In this document: positions 24,701-38,082 of the stretch, piece by piece | Numbering within the stretch: the first letter of the stretch is position 1 | Layout of the letters: every line of letters starts with the position of its first letter | Program-made: the position numbers and the translations under genes | From: Onchocerca volvulus | Lineage: Eukaryota > Nematoda > Chromadorea > Rhabditida > Onchocercidae | DNA: 64,000 nt | Direction of reading: 5' to 3' | Assembly (NCBI GenBank): GCA_000499405.2 | Contig: HG738137.1 | Span: 15,236,608-15,300,607, forward strand | Notes under the pieces: generated by a model | Database searches by the model: none | The model's input: only the letters and a program-made list of their open reading frames with translations | What the model was told of the DNA's origin: nothing

Positions 24701-27700
24701 AATGGAATAGAACTAAAAAGCATTACGGAAGATTAATGAATAAAATTCTTTTAAATCTCATTCTTTTTTTTACATTCAGCAAACTAGCTTCCTTTCTGCT
24801 TTTCATTATTTTAAAATAAAATTTTGTTCTTGAGCAAAAGAAAAAAAAAGTTAGCTATTTAAATTTAAAAAAAATATGAAAATAACATGGAAACTTTCTA
24901 ACAAATAATAATTGCAAGTAAAATGATCGAAACTTTTATCGTTCTAACATGTCATGTTGAAAATCCTGCAGTTAGTTGGAATTTAATGAAATTAGCATAG
25001 AAAATTTGCATCAATTTGATTGAAAGTGATCATCGATGATATTGTCCTTGATGTAAAAAAGATTTTAGAATGAATTGATATCAGTTGAATAGAATGGGTA
25101 TCAATCGTCCTGATGATAATGAATTTTCTAAGTCGACTACTTTATATATTAGATTTTTATCTTGACCTTCTAAAACAATATGTCTCCGAACTCGTTTTGG
25201 TTCAACTACAATCGGATGTGCTTTGTAAAATGTGTGCATCTCAATTCGATTCTATGCTTTACTACGGTGGATCATTTAAACTGATTATTCTCTCTAATTA
25301 CTGTTTTAATGATGTTAAAGTGATACTTCTTCATTAATTCAATAAATTAATTACAATAAACGAAATAAAAATGGAAAGTGCAAAGTTTTCATCTTTTTGG
25401 AATGAATTATTTAAAAGATTAAATCAATTCGGAATCTAGTGGCGTAAATTTTAAAGGTGAATGAACGCAAACTCAATATTGGACGAATTTTCTACATCAA
25501 TAATAAAAACTTAATATTTCATTGCTGCAGGCTCTTAAGTTACACTTTCATTTTTCTAAAAACGGAGAAAGAAAAAAATTTTTTTCTTCATAAATACAAA
25601 ATTCAGGAAAAAATATAGTCGATGGAAACGAGTGAAAAGGAATGACCTTGAAGGTTATCAGAATTCCGATTACTAAATGTTACATGGCAATTCTAAATTT
25701 TCGATTTTTTATGGAATAGCATTTCAAGTCCACTTTCTTATGCTTATGTGTGTATCATTTGTACAAGCGTGTGTCACTCTAATTTACTTTGACAATCTTT
25801 ACATCAGAAAATAAAAAAAGTGACCAATTATTTAATCAGCAACTATTTAATAAAAAAAAAAGTAAACTTTGTAGAGAAAAATTAAGAATATATATATAAA
25901 CCGAAATCAGCAAAAAAAAGTATTAATCAAGAAAGACTTTCAAAACCAATGCATTATTATCCTTAGAATCTGCAGAAATATCATGTTTTGAACATTTCGA
26001 TTTGATCAATTAAATTTTTCATTATTGCATAATTCTCTTCATATTATCACCTGTATGAGTGGAATTTTTTCTACATGATTATTTCTACTACAGTAAAGTT
26101 ATATTTTATATGTTTAAAACTTATTTCTCTTTTGGAATAAGAGAAATGTATCGTCATTACTGATGATATATGATAAATGTCCACATTTCTTGGAAAAAAC
26201 TCATATAAGGAATTCGCTTTTTTTTTTCATGATAAAGAATTTTTGTTTTTTCATGATTTAAAAATAAATGGAAAGAGAAATAGAAGCAACTATTCCGGTT
26301 ATATGAATAGTAACACTGAATTTTACCGAAAAAAAACTTTTTTATTACATTTCTGCATTGAATTTATTTCACTTTTGTATCTTTATGCATTATTAGTCAA
26401 ATTACATTACGAAATAGTTGATTTTTGAAGTTTGTGTTTTCAATGATTTTGCATTTGTTGATTCATTTACTATTTGTCCATGGATAGCGTCGTACTGAGT
26501 AGTTATTTTCGAACGAAGCAAATATAAATCAATGTTCAACTTTTCGTGCATTCTTCTGCGATAAATTGAGTAATTTTGAAATGAAGTGATTAGAAGTATG
26601 ATTTGAAAGTATCAGTTAGATGTGTCAAAAGTGTCACAATATGGATTAGATGTGAGATAGAAGCAAATATAAAACTTCTTTCCCATCAGTTTAGCGATTG
26701 TGATTTCGATGCATAAAAAAATCCATGTCGATAAGAAGAAGAGAGATAGGTTTGGGAAGAAACTTTGAATCATCGGTTATTCTACTAACTAATGACGAGT
26801 TGATAATTCGAAATTATTTCAGCAATATATATTCTGAAAAAAAATTGAAAAATAATTGCAAGTTATTAAATTGAAATTAAGAAATTTAGATTCGACATAT
26901 GAATGTTAACAATAAAATCTCATTTCACATTATTATAGTACTTATACCTTTTATAATTAACAGACGCTTTTTAAAAAATGAAAATTCGTGCTTTAATTTC
27001 AAAGTAAAATTCCAGAGGTTTGAAAAATGAGGAAGATTTTTTTAAAATAAACTTTTTTTTGTTTCATTATTCAAAGATTCTACCACGTTCATTTTCATTA
27101 ATAATAATATTCGTGAATGATAGTTTCTTATTGTTGGATTGAAAGACGATTGAATTTTTGACAAATGCCATAATTTTTTCACTACAACAAATTAATGACT
27201 GCAATAATGATAATGCAGCTACTATTTTAAGTTTTCGTGTCCATTTCCAACTTTCTGTAATCGAAATATAATTTTTTTTGAGAATAATTATATTAATAAA
27301 TATGAATTTACAATCAGAAGTGTAATTATCAACTGAACAAGAAATAGCTTAAAATGATGACAAAATATAAGAATGAAGAATATGGCATGCATATTACTCG
27401 AAAATACACGAATATTATTTGGCAAGAATTTTTCATCAGCTTGGGAAAATATTTTCAAAATCATATCTAAATTTCCAATTTCAGAAAGCAAAATTGTCTT
27501 TTAAATTTATTTTTTAACGGACCTGTTAGTTCTGAATATTCGAATTGTTCGATATTCGATTCTAACTCATATCTGATCGAATCCAAATTGGAATTGTGCT
27601 TTCTACTATATATCATCTATTATAATAGTTCGAACTATTTTACGGCTGGTTTTTCTCGCCAGCAAATTAATTTTTCTTTTTTTTTTTTTTTTGCTATAAA

Positions 27701-27887
27701 TGTATGAAAATTGTGTTTTAATATTTCAATTAGCTAAAAATTCTATCATTTATATTATCTTTAATATATGTTGTGCCATTTATATTAATGTATACGATTT
27801 TTCGGCTATATTTGTTACAATAATTTGATGAAATATGACTTTGAACCATAATTTAATGTTAAAATTAAATAGACAAAAGAAATTAGT

Positions 27888-28500
27888 AGTAGCGCTGAAA
27901 TCGCAAGAATGAACGAAGAGAACAGTGATTCCTTTGTTTTAAATTTGACATTGCGTATTTGTCGCAGTTAATTGCGAAATCACTTTTTTTGTCTATCAAG
28001 TCAATGAGCTTAAAAAAAGCGCTTTGTTTCATCATGCACTAATCACAAGCACATTCTCATATAATGTGCGAACAAAAGCGTATACTCCTGCAACAACAGA
28101 GGAGTTCTCTTGCAGCCCAACAATGATATCAGAATCCTTCGTTCACGAAAAACAAGAGAGTCATGAGCAAAACAATCATTTGGGCAATCATAAGCACGGT
28201 CGGATGGTCCAGTTCGTGGTATTGGGTTTTCTTTTATTGTGTAACCATATCTCCTTTTCTTCGTATTATGAAGAAAGAAAATTTTTTCTCTTCATAAAAA
28301 TCGTCTCTTCGACATTATCGATTGATTGATATAATTGCTGCGTTCGATGTTCGATGATCGAAAATTATCACAATAAAGGTTCCATTATCCAAGTTTGAGG
28401 TTCATTTCCAAGTGAGTGAAGCAACAAAATTGAAGAAATCTGTGAGAACTGAAAACAGAATTCACCTCTATAATTTTTTTACTATCAGAAAGAAATAGCA
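27888..28500 (+). mobile_element. ~610 bp LTR-like insertion with degenerate SL1
   Basis: Block C is uninterrupted here: the sequence around 49085-49115 continues directly from the counterpart of 27887 to that of about 28505. Block A therefore carries an insertion. Its last ~170 bp (28331-28500) match 62515-62690, including an AATAAA, an SL1-like 22-mer, AGGTTC.TT.CCAAGTGA, TGTGAGAAC and CTATCAGAAAG. AAAGAAAT-like sequence flanks both ends and may be a target duplication. No protein domain was recognised in it. Confidence 0.6.
28378..28399 (+). other. Degenerate SL1-like 22-mer
   Basis: It matches the 22-nt nematode SL1 at 19 positions (mismatches at 5, 6 and 11), is preceded by AATAAA and followed by GT. 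It lies in the insertion at 27888-28500. Confidence 0.7.
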
Positions 28501-30549
28501 ACAAGCTTATTTCATTTGCACAAGAAGTTAGCATTCATTTTATAACAAAGTGATAAGAAAATAAACTGTAAGATTTACTGATATTTGATAAGAAATACCA
28601 TGATAATTGTTGGACGTATAAAAGCAGTTCATCAGTTGTTCGTTGCATGCTCAAAGGACAGCAGACATTGTCATTTGATATTGAGAAAGTAATTATTCAA
28701 CAAACACATTACTTACAGTAAGATGTAATAGAATTTTTTTTGTATAATTTAATACTCAAAAATATAACTGATATCCAGTATGCAATAGAGTTATTTGAAA
28801 TTTTAAATTCAATTCAAAATAGTGATAAAATTTGTGATTTCCTGTTTAATGAAAGCAAACAAAAGCTTTAATTGATCCAAATCAACATTTAAGAAGTTAT
28901 AATCAATAATATATAATATTGTAAATGATTAAACACACGCCATGGTATTTTCGGCTTACCTTTCTAATTTAATATACTTGTTTTTATGTATCACATCTAT
29001 CTTTTTTAATCTTTTTTTCAATTTTATTCTTTCAAAATTGCCATTAATATGATAAGTTTTGCAGCATGTCTATATTGTACTCTATGCCATAAATGCTGAA
29101 CTTTGCATCATGTCACTGTCATAGCAATTTATAAATGCAATCTTTTTTTTTTTTTTTTTGCCTTTTTTACTTTCATATCTGAGATCATTCATTTGAAATC
29201 ATTCATATTACTGTATCGCCAAGTAATCTTCCATTAATTACATCATTCATAAAATTTTTCAATTTTTTTTATCTCTCAAATTATTTGAACAAAAAATTTC
29301 CTTTTTTTTTCTTTATACTCCATCAATTATACTAATATTCAAATAATACGAGTAAAAAACATATGATGCATGGTAATAATATAAATAAACGATTGAAAGC
29401 AAAAGTATCTATTAGCATAGGAGAAAATGAAAAAATCAAAAGAACAACAATTTTTTGTTCGAAAAATAAATAAATGAATTGTAAATAAATAAAATTTAAC
29501 TTTATTGTGACCGAAGTAATTTTGCAAGAAAAATTCCGCTCAGATAAGTAATAGTAAGATAGGAATAATGCAAAAGTGAAAGATTTTGACAATTAAAATC
29601 GAAATGTTCAGAATATGATGTTTCCGAAAATTGAAAGGACATTAGTTGGTTCCGGGTATCATACGTCGTTTTGAAAGTTTTAAATAATTATAACTTCTTT
29701 TTTTTTTTTTTTTGTTGATCTCAGTCCAAATCTGCACCCTTAATTTTTTCTTTAAAATCTTTCATTTTGTAATAATTGATGATTAAATAATTGGTTACAT
29801 TTTTATCGTCTGATGTATGAATTATCGAAATAATATAATAACGATTATATAAGTGATGCAGACATAAGTGTTAAGGAAGCGAATCTAAAATATTATAATT
29901 GAAAAAAAAAAAAACGGAAATTTCAAATTCCATTTTTTTAGGTACATTAAAAGGCATACGATATTTATTGAGAGGAAAGAATTTTGATAGTTTTTAATGT
30001 CACCAATTTTGTCAACCGTTTCCATTTACTGCATTTTCTTCTCATGTTTGTGTTTTAGAAAATAGGTTTTTTTCTCCTTTCATTTTTGAAAAATAGAAAA
30101 AAAAATTTTTAAATCTGCTGCAAAAAGCATTGAAAAAATTCATCTAGTATCAAGCTTCTGGCAGTGACGTAGGAAATTCCTTCATTATCAATTTTGTATC
30201 ATTGACGTCTGATGCATGCGCTATTGGGTTCAAATAAGTTGTACTTTCAAGTAATTCATTCTAAAAGAAAAAACTTTGAATTTCCCATTTTCATTTCGCT
30301 TATCCTTTACTTTCTCGTAATTAATTTACTAAATCACTGAAGCGACTAAACATCACGTAAAACACTGATTGAAGAAAATATATCTACCGAAGGAACCTTA
30401 CCGCTAAATATAAAACCGAACTGCGATGATACGAACATTTCGCAAAGTTTCCTAAGAATATATTTATTGCCAGCTGTTCATTTTTTGAGAATTAAAGGAA
30501 CTGTATGAGATTTGTTGTGTGATAAAAATAATTGTTAGAGAAATGAATG

Positions 30550-32230
30550 AAATTTGAAAGATATTTGATAATAAATTGTTTTATTTTAGAATTTTATTAT
30601 TTCTCCTCAACCAGTAAACTATCAGAATCACCAGACAGCGATGTAATAAACAAAAAGCAAAAAAAAAAAAAAAAAAAAATGGAAAATCAAAAAATTCTCA
30701 CTTTAAATTTCATTTTCTTTCCTCACATTTCGTCCACTTTCATTTCACTTCCTATGTCGTGTAATTTTGAAATATTTTCGACGAGCAGTAATCCATCTAT
30801 AACTTCTATTGGAATTATTGTGTATAATTGCTTAAATTGTTTGATTCTTAATATATTTGATTTTCCTACAGTATCCTGCTATATATAATCTTTAAACTAT
30901 TATGACAGATTTAATTGAAAAAAAAAAAGCAATTTCATTCTGGCTTTTTTGAAATTCCGACATTTATTGCATTAACTCTTTCGGGAATAAAAATGATCAG
31001 ATGGTGTAAAGTTTAAGTTGATTTTTTTTTCTTTTTTTTTTTTTGTTAATATTATCCGAAATGGATATAGAAAAGACGTCAGACGATGTAAAACTTGAGC
31101 AAATATCAATGTAATGTCACAAAGTTATGCTACGATCAGGCGAAATAATACAATCATATTGATTGTACAGAGCAAAATCTTTGCTAATAAAAATAGGATA
31201 GAAAAAGCTTCTTAGTATTCGGTTTTTCTATGTTTTTTAATTATCTGCAAAAGCACCAATCAAGCTTGTTATAATGAATTTTAAGTGTATTAATTTGGAA
31301 AATCCTATTGAAAAATGCGTGAAAAACCATATTTTCTGTACCATATTACTGTATATTAGAGTGTTTTTTCTTTCTTCTAATCTTTGAATATTTATCAAAT
31401 AACTATATATATATAAAGTAATCCATTCACCAATATTTTGAATCTCTGTGATGAATTAAAACAACACTGATTTTCTATAAGTTAGGTGTATATTTAAAAA
31501 ACGAAAAAAAGAGAGTTCCATCCTTATATGTAATGTGAACATTAAAAATAAGTAAAGAAAATTATCACTGATGGCATAATAGAAAGTTGTGATAAAAATA
31601 AAATAATAAAATAATGAGAAAATAAATTTAGAGCGTTATTTTAAAATTTGATTCCATTTTTGCTTACAAAAGAATTATAGCGATAATAATTGATGAATGG
31701 ATTTTCGTAAGTACCAGAAATGTCGAAATTATAACCTGATGTACAGAAAACACATGCTGCTGCAATCACGAAAGTAGCGTCATTAACTGATATATTTTTC
31801 GCATTAAGCGAATAAACAGAATCAAAGTATTTGAAATGCTTTTCGTAATATTCATGAATGAAAAAATATTTTTTATTTAAAAGTTTTTCTACTCATAATA
31901 AGAATAATTGTATATAACAAAATGTATAAATAAGATCACAAATACTTACATACAATTCGGCAAGAGAGAATGACGTGAAGGTGTTCCGACATAAATTCAA
32001 AGCATGATCTTAATATAATGCATTTTTCAAAGTTTTGGATCAGTTCCAATAAAGAATATATCTTTCGAAACAAACTGTTTGTCTTTTTTAAATTCCTCAT
32101 ATTATTTCAGTAATAGATTTTCGTACTTTGCATTCGAATTTTGCTTTAAATTTTATTTAATTCTACAAAACTATTGCAAATAAATAAAAACAAGTTTATA
32201 AACTGAAAAACAAATTCATATTTAAATGAT
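30550..32230. repeat. Segmental duplication block A (part W)
   Basis: Collinear with 53.0-54.5 kb of block C. Anchors: 30622/53050 (CACCAGACAG/CACACAGTAAG), 31045/53505 (TTCCGAAATGGAT), 31195/53625 (AATAGG..GAAAAAGCTTC), 31670/53810 (AAAGAATTxTAGCGATAATAATTGATGAAT). The shared DNA runs on through the last exons of the EXT1-type gene. Block B has only the first ~150 bp of this part, near 42.1 kb. Confidence 0.7.
31668..31892 (-). CDS. Orphan candidate exon (partial, unknown gene)
   Basis: An open frame of 75 codons ends at a donor (TTT|GTAAGC). It includes KNISVNDATFVIAAACVFC and ends FINYYRYNSF. The block C copy (about 53.79-54.03 kb) keeps SFNDATF and FINYYRYNSF but has a stop and a frame break. 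In the last ~70 bp most differences fall at third codon positions and the only gap is 3 nt, which suggests a coding past. A short upstream piece with TFTSFSLAELY and a GTAAGT donor ends at 31950. I could not build a full gene or name a family. It lies 340 bp downstream of the EXT1-type stop on the same strand, so it could be a downstream cistron or a relic. Confidence 0.35.
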
Positions 32231-32231
32231 G

Positions 32232-35200
32232 TCATGCTTCAAAGTGTTGCACTTCCATACCCGTATATTTCTTTCGAAATACTGCAATGTTGTCTTTATA
32301 AAGAAGCGGATTTATTTTCGCCTGACTACTGATTAGAGATGCACCTGATGGCCAAACATCAGCAACCAGCTACAAATTAGACATATTCAATAAATTTAAT
32401 GAAGTTTTGCTATTGACATTATTAATATAAGCAATACAGTGCAAGATTCTGCGAAGAAACAAGCCGTTGAATTTGCTAATTAAAACATCACTGGTTTAGA
32501 GTATGTAAATTGCAACAAATTTTTTTGCAAACGAAAAATATACAGATCAATTTCTGGAGATATCAAGATCTAAATTCTGTTGCACTTTGTTATTCTTAAT
32601 CACTTAAAGATTGTTATAAAGAAGGAAATAACAGAGCAGAAAAATCTGAAATAGAACTCCAAAAAATAAACCTTATTCAAGCATCCAGAATAATTTCTGG
32701 TTAACATCCATTTGTCATGAATCCTATTGCCGATTAACACTGGAGATTGTCCGGTTAACTCCACTACCATCATATTCATTAATAAAGTTAAGCAATACGA
32801 TAATTTCGAAGCTATTTTCCTGGCAGGTGTTGGTATCCAATGCTCAAAAAGCATCAGGTATTCTCTTAAAAAAAAAAAAAGACTGGATCTTTCTTTCACA
32901 TTATTTACCGTAATAAACATGAAGCTTATTCTTATGTAATACAAAATATCTTTTTCTTTTTGCATAACATGTAGTTTACCTTTTTATTAAAGCAAGATGG
33001 AAAAGAATCAATGAATATCGACTGCTCGGCCGAAGTTCAATTGTTTGTGCTCCTCTTTGCATCTTGAAAAAAATAGAATGAATAACAGCAACTCATATGA
33101 CAATAAGAAACGGACATAAGATGTCATAAACTTCCGAATACAAAGACTAAATCTATCTTCCTTCTTCTCATCCCTTATCTAACTTCCTTGCATTTTTCCT
33201 CGATTTTAATAAAAAACATATTTTAGAGCCAGTAATACCACAAAACCATAGTTAATTAACATTAGTCTCACAAAAATCTTTACATGGAAGTAAAAAAAAA
33301 AAAAAAAAGATAAAAAAGATACCTTCAAATTAGCGGCATAAAACCCGTAAAGACGATAAGGTTCAGTACTTGCTACATCCACTAAAAAACGGATATCATC
33401 ACCTGTTATAGGCACACGTTCATCCAGAAATAATACGAATTGGCCCAAAAACTCAGTTTGCAATATTTGAGTTTGACTTAAAATATCAACATGCATCTGA
33501 AATTAATGAAAGATGAGCAAGCAATAAGCTACTCCTATATTTCTATGAGGTCACACCAGTGTAAACAGTGTAAGTCCCAGCACAAAGAAAAGCAATAATT
33601 TTATGCTAAAATTATGTTAGAAGTAACAAACTTACGTCAAAATCACTCGGTTGCAGAAATACTTTTGAGCTAAATTTGTCAAAATTTGTTGCCATTTGAC
33701 GATTTTTTGGCCAAAGTATAATAATCTTAAAAAGTCAGCAAATAATTTTTATCCAAAAAAATGTTTATTCAAAAAATTTTATTTTTATTCAGAAAAATGC
33801 AAACTCCCCTTCAAAGGTTATCTATTGCATTTCTAATCTATCCTTCTAAATATTAAACATGGAACAATGTTAAAATTTTTTCCTTAAATAAAATCCTCTA
33901 TTGAAATTTGAATGAAATATTCAAAGCCATAAGTAATTCACCTTTTGTACTTCATGAATATCAGAGAGTAAATTTACAATCCGATTCAATCTTCCGGATA
34001 CTTTTGTAGAAGCTTTTAAAAGGACTGTATAACCATTTTCACTTGATGATGTCGCTACATGAAAATTTTCAGCAGGTAAAAACAAACGATTCCAATTTCT
34101 TGGCTCCTCTCCCCGTTGTTTTCTGATACGTTCTTCAATAATCTGCACATAAAAATAAACAAAATTATTTTAACAACACAACCAAGAACCAAAATGGTGC
34201 TTATATTTCAGAAATTTTTACCTGTAATGAAGTGAGAACAATTTTTTCCACACTACTAAAATATCGCTGATATAAACCCCGTGACTGTTGCTTCATAAAT
34301 AATATATGGTCGACTGGTATGGCACTCAAGACATCCGAAATCTGCAAAAAAATTAAATTTAAGAAGAAAAAAAAGCTCCACTGATTTTTAAAAGATTTCT
34401 GCTTGCTTGCTTAAACGAACCATCTTGATTTCTTTTTTTTTTTTTTTAAGACACACTCATATAAAAAATCATATGATTGCACCTAGAATATGTGAGGTGT
34501 ATTAAGCAAAACTCAAACTAAATTATTATATTAAAAGAAAATAGCTAAAGTAATCTGCGGAATAAATTCAAATATGATTTTCCAAATCACAGATTCTTAG
34601 AGTCACATAATCCATGAATTGCAGCAGCTGTATATGACTAAAACCGACCGTAAGAACAGTATCTTCATGACCGATTATCACTGCTTGACGCCAATCAATC
34701 ACTTCCGAAAAAGGTAATTCCCAGTCATCGGATAAAACAACTGGAATGCAACCCAATCGAAGTGCTTCTAGAAAACGAAATGAGCCAAGCCGTCGTCCGC
34801 GTGGTGTAAGGCAAAACGTTGAATTAGACATGATTATTTCATAATCCCAACTGGAAGAAACAAAAGAAAAAATCTAATTCTTATTGGGCTAGAACTTTTA
34901 CAGATTTATAAAACTCATAATACATCTTATCATTACGTGACTAATCTCAACTCTTTTGCTGTTAAAAACTTTTGACTTGTTTATTCACAAACATAAGTTT
35001 AAGACTCAATTCCAATATGACAAGATTTTCCAACTTTCCTAATTAAAAATCGATCTAATCAATATTCAAAATAAAAAAAAAAAATAATACCAATAATCTA
35101 ATCAAAATTGAAAATAGCCTGATCATTGAGTTTTTGAACCAATTTTTTGGAGGTCGAACATAATTGTAAATAAGTTATGATACCATCAATAAAAAAATTA

Positions 35201-38002
35201 GGATAAATGTCCAAATTTTGTGAGAAAAACGAGTTGCATTAAATAATTACAGCTTTTTAGTTTTCTGCACTCCCGCGACATTTATTCAAATTTACAAAAG
35301 AAAAATATAATTTTCTATTCAAATTAAACTAGTGCACAATTTATGGACCTATCCTCACCGATCATATTCAACATTATCTTCTTCGCAACGTTCATCCTCA
35401 TATTTTTTCCAATCTGTATTGTGCTTACATGTGGTAACCATTACTACGGATTGTCCGTTATGAAGATGATAAAGGGAGTCACGTGTTTCCGAACCAATCC
35501 CATAAACGTATCGTTTACCTTTGAAAGTTACTAAATACTTATCTTTTATTTTTAATGACCATTCTGCCTGAAATTGTTAATTTTATTACCATTCCTCATT
35601 TCTCATTTCCATCCTAAAAACAGTTTTGTATCTTTCTTGTATCAAAGATTTCAACAATCATGAAGAATAATATATCTGCGGTTCCATAAATTAATTTAAT
35701 TTTATGATTTAGTATGCCACTTCTACAATTTAATTTCCAATATATCATTCAGAAGCCATATGTTCGTGTGCAGGAACTAATAAACGAGCAGAAGCAATGA
35801 AACTGATACATTCGCTACGAAAATAGAACAATTTTATTCATGAATTCGAAATGAACCTTCGTAGTCGTTCTTAACGGATGTTCTTTATGGAATAGTGGAA
35901 AGGATAGATCAAAATTCTCTCTGAATATCTGAAAACGTTATAGTTTGAGAAAATGTGTGACAACGCGAACGAAGCAATCTCTTACAAAAAATGGAAAAAA
36001 AAAATAATAACAAAACGGCCAACGAAAAAAACACTTATGAAAAAATAACTCGAGTGTTTGCACTAGCACGAGCAGTAAGAGCATAGCCTGTATCAAAACC
36101 AAGATCATGATCTGAATAATCTGGATATGTGCCATGATAAAGATTGAATATAATATGATTGCGGCCATGGTTCCAAATTTCAGTCGGTAAATTTTCAATT
36201 AATTCATTGACATGCTTTACATAATTCTCGCTATAAATATAAGATCATGCTTGTGAAAAAAACTGGAAAATAATTTGAATTTAGAACTGACATAGTTAAG
36301 ATGAGAAATTAACAAATGAGAAGGGATGATAATCATGAACAAATGAATATCCAATACCTTCTTCTATCCCGATCCACAGTATCGATACTTAAAACAAACA
36401 AGCAAGCCTTTTGAGGATCATCGGTATAATATATACTTTCTCGGATAACCTTAAAAATTCTCGAAAATATTCCTTACTAAATCAATAAGGAACAATTAGA
36501 TGTTTGAATATGGAAAATAAAAAAAGCGGATAACACTTTCATCAGAAACAAATCTGTTTGATTAAAAAATTTCAAAAATTTTCACCAAAAAAAAGATGCA
36601 CATCGGACAGGGCCAAACAGAACCAGAGGAAGAAAATCTAGGAGTCAACTGTTTGCTAAGATTGCATAGGTTTGATCATCTAATCTCTGATGATCAACAC
36701 TTGACCCTTTATTCTAATTATGCTATGATCCCTTCAATAAACTTGTTGTTTGAAAGTTCAGTCAATCTCTGTTTTTTTCTCGTTTATTTCAATTTCAACT
36801 AAATTCATTTAGGAAAAAATAAACCACTCATTTATTTCGAGCTTTCAGCAGAATTTATACTAATATATAAAAAAACATACATGAATTATCAAGTTAAGAA
36901 CTGACTTTCAATATGTTACTGTATACGGTGGACATCATCGAGTTATTATCTGATGGATAAACATACACACGAAATGTATCGTGAGCTAAACACCGTGATA
37001 AATCGAAACATTGCGACATCGTACATTCAGAAATCCTTCAGAAAAAAAGAAAAAAGAAAACTAGGTTTAATGAAGGCTTTCCTTATCAATAAGTGGCTAT
37101 GCTGGGATCATTTTTGATCAGAATCTAATGCACTTTTTTCAAATTAAATCATGCTTTTACTGAATGCGTATTTCTTAGTCAATCCTATCTAAGTAATCAC
37201 ATACTTAATTAATGATGAGTATCGATTGCATCGTTTTTTAAGGGCTCTAATGTAATGTACAATTCGGAGAAATAATTAATGAGGAGTATCTACCGCATTA
37301 TTTTTTTTAAAGGATGTAAAGCCATGTATAATTAGGAGAAATTAACTAGAAAAAACAACCTTTTCCTTTTCCAACCATTTCTATATTTAAAAATCTAACC
37401 ATAAAAAAGTTATATGATCACGACACAATTTTTAACTCTTGCTAAATTATACATGGCTTCAGTGCTGCTAAAAAAATATATAGTACTGCTAATTAATTAA
37501 GTTTGTGGTTCTCAGATAACTTGATCAAGAGCATAAAGTGGTGCAAAGATAAAAGTATGATTAATTCGAAAAAATTATGCAAAATTCTGGTTTAAAATCT
37601 AACCAAGCATGCATATCGAAGAATGTATAACAAATCCAAAGCTCTTTCTTAGAATCATTTATTCTCTTATTACATCTATCATTAATAAAGAAAGTAATAA
37701 ATAAATAGTGGTTAATCTATCATTAAACCTAGCAAAGAAAATTGATAAAAACTAAGTAGATATACTAAAATCGTTAAATTGCTATATTTAATCATTTTAT
37801 TCAGCAACATTACTGAACATTACTTGATAGGCCATTCTTCGGTACGATAAAGCGTTTGAATACTCAACAGCTCCATTTCAGTGATATAAGATGACACTGC
37901 GGGTAGTTCCGATGCTAATTTAAAATAACGTCGATAGATCACAAGCAATACCAAAATGAATAAAAAAAATCCCAACAATGAATAACGCTCAACAGTTTTC
38001 AT
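32232..38002 (-). CDS. rib-1: Exostosin-1-like heparan sulfate glycosyltransferase (687 aa)
   Basis: Fourteen exons on the minus strand: 38002-37824, 37035-36906, 36449-36358, 36230-36050, 35928-35857, 35567-35359, 34850-34649, 34341-34222, 34142-33942, 33725-33636, 33496-33323, 33062-32980, 32864-32672, 32369-32232. All phases agree and sum to 688 codons. It is a Golgi type II protein: short cytosolic N-terminus, anchor [19 protein letters not shown], then an exostosin (GT47) domain with [39 protein letters not shown], the [21 protein letters not shown] box and [13 protein letters not shown]-terminal GT64-like domain follows. Members of this family polymerise heparan sulfate with an EXT2-type partner. 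Length is close to human EXT1 (746 aa). The GT64 part lacks acidic residues ([13 protein letters not shown]). The ATG at 38002 is chosen because an acceptor lies 71 nt upstream and no earlier in-frame ATG exists. A start-stop ATGTAG lies in the 5' UTR. The symbol is by orthology only. Confidence 0.92.
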
Positions 38003-38073
38003 CTTTTTTGACGCTACATATTCTTCTTGAAGATCAGTCAAACTGTCAAGTAATCTTTGATCCAAGCAAAGAG

Positions 38074-38082
38074 CTGGAAATC
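38074..38082 (-). promoter_or_regulatory. Probable SL trans-splice acceptor of the EXT1-type gene
   Basis: On the minus strand GATTTCCAG ends just before 38073. The frame is open from here into the coding exon but has no ATG until 38002, which fits a trans-spliced leader with a 71-nt 5' UTR. The alternative is an upstream coding exon ending in phase 1, which I did not find. Confidence 0.45.

Larger units (their letters stand above)
24755..30500. repeat. Segmental duplication block A (parts X and Y)
   Basis: This stretch is collinear with block C (45.88-50.75 kb), and its right part (from about 29.13 kb) also with block B (38.53-39.77 kb). Anchors: 25082/46349 (ATCAGTTGA..AGAATG), 25527/46792 (ATTGCTGCAGGCT), 27470/48680 (ATATCTAAATTTCCAAT), 28675/49255 (TTGAGAAAxTAATTATTCAAC), 29181/38551 and 29860/39215/50120. 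Identity is patchy and no open exon is conserved between copies, so it appears to be non-coding DNA. Confidence 0.75.

Noticed and set aside
25113..25337. 74-codon open frame with several Leu and Cys, in block A.
   Set aside because: The collinear block C sequence (about 46.38-46.6 kb) has stops and indels in all frames, without third-position bias.
29332..29592. Minus-strand open frames of 62-86 codons in block A.
   Set aside because: The frame is not conserved in the matching DNA of block B, and the sequence is Phe/Leu/Tyr-rich and AT-driven.
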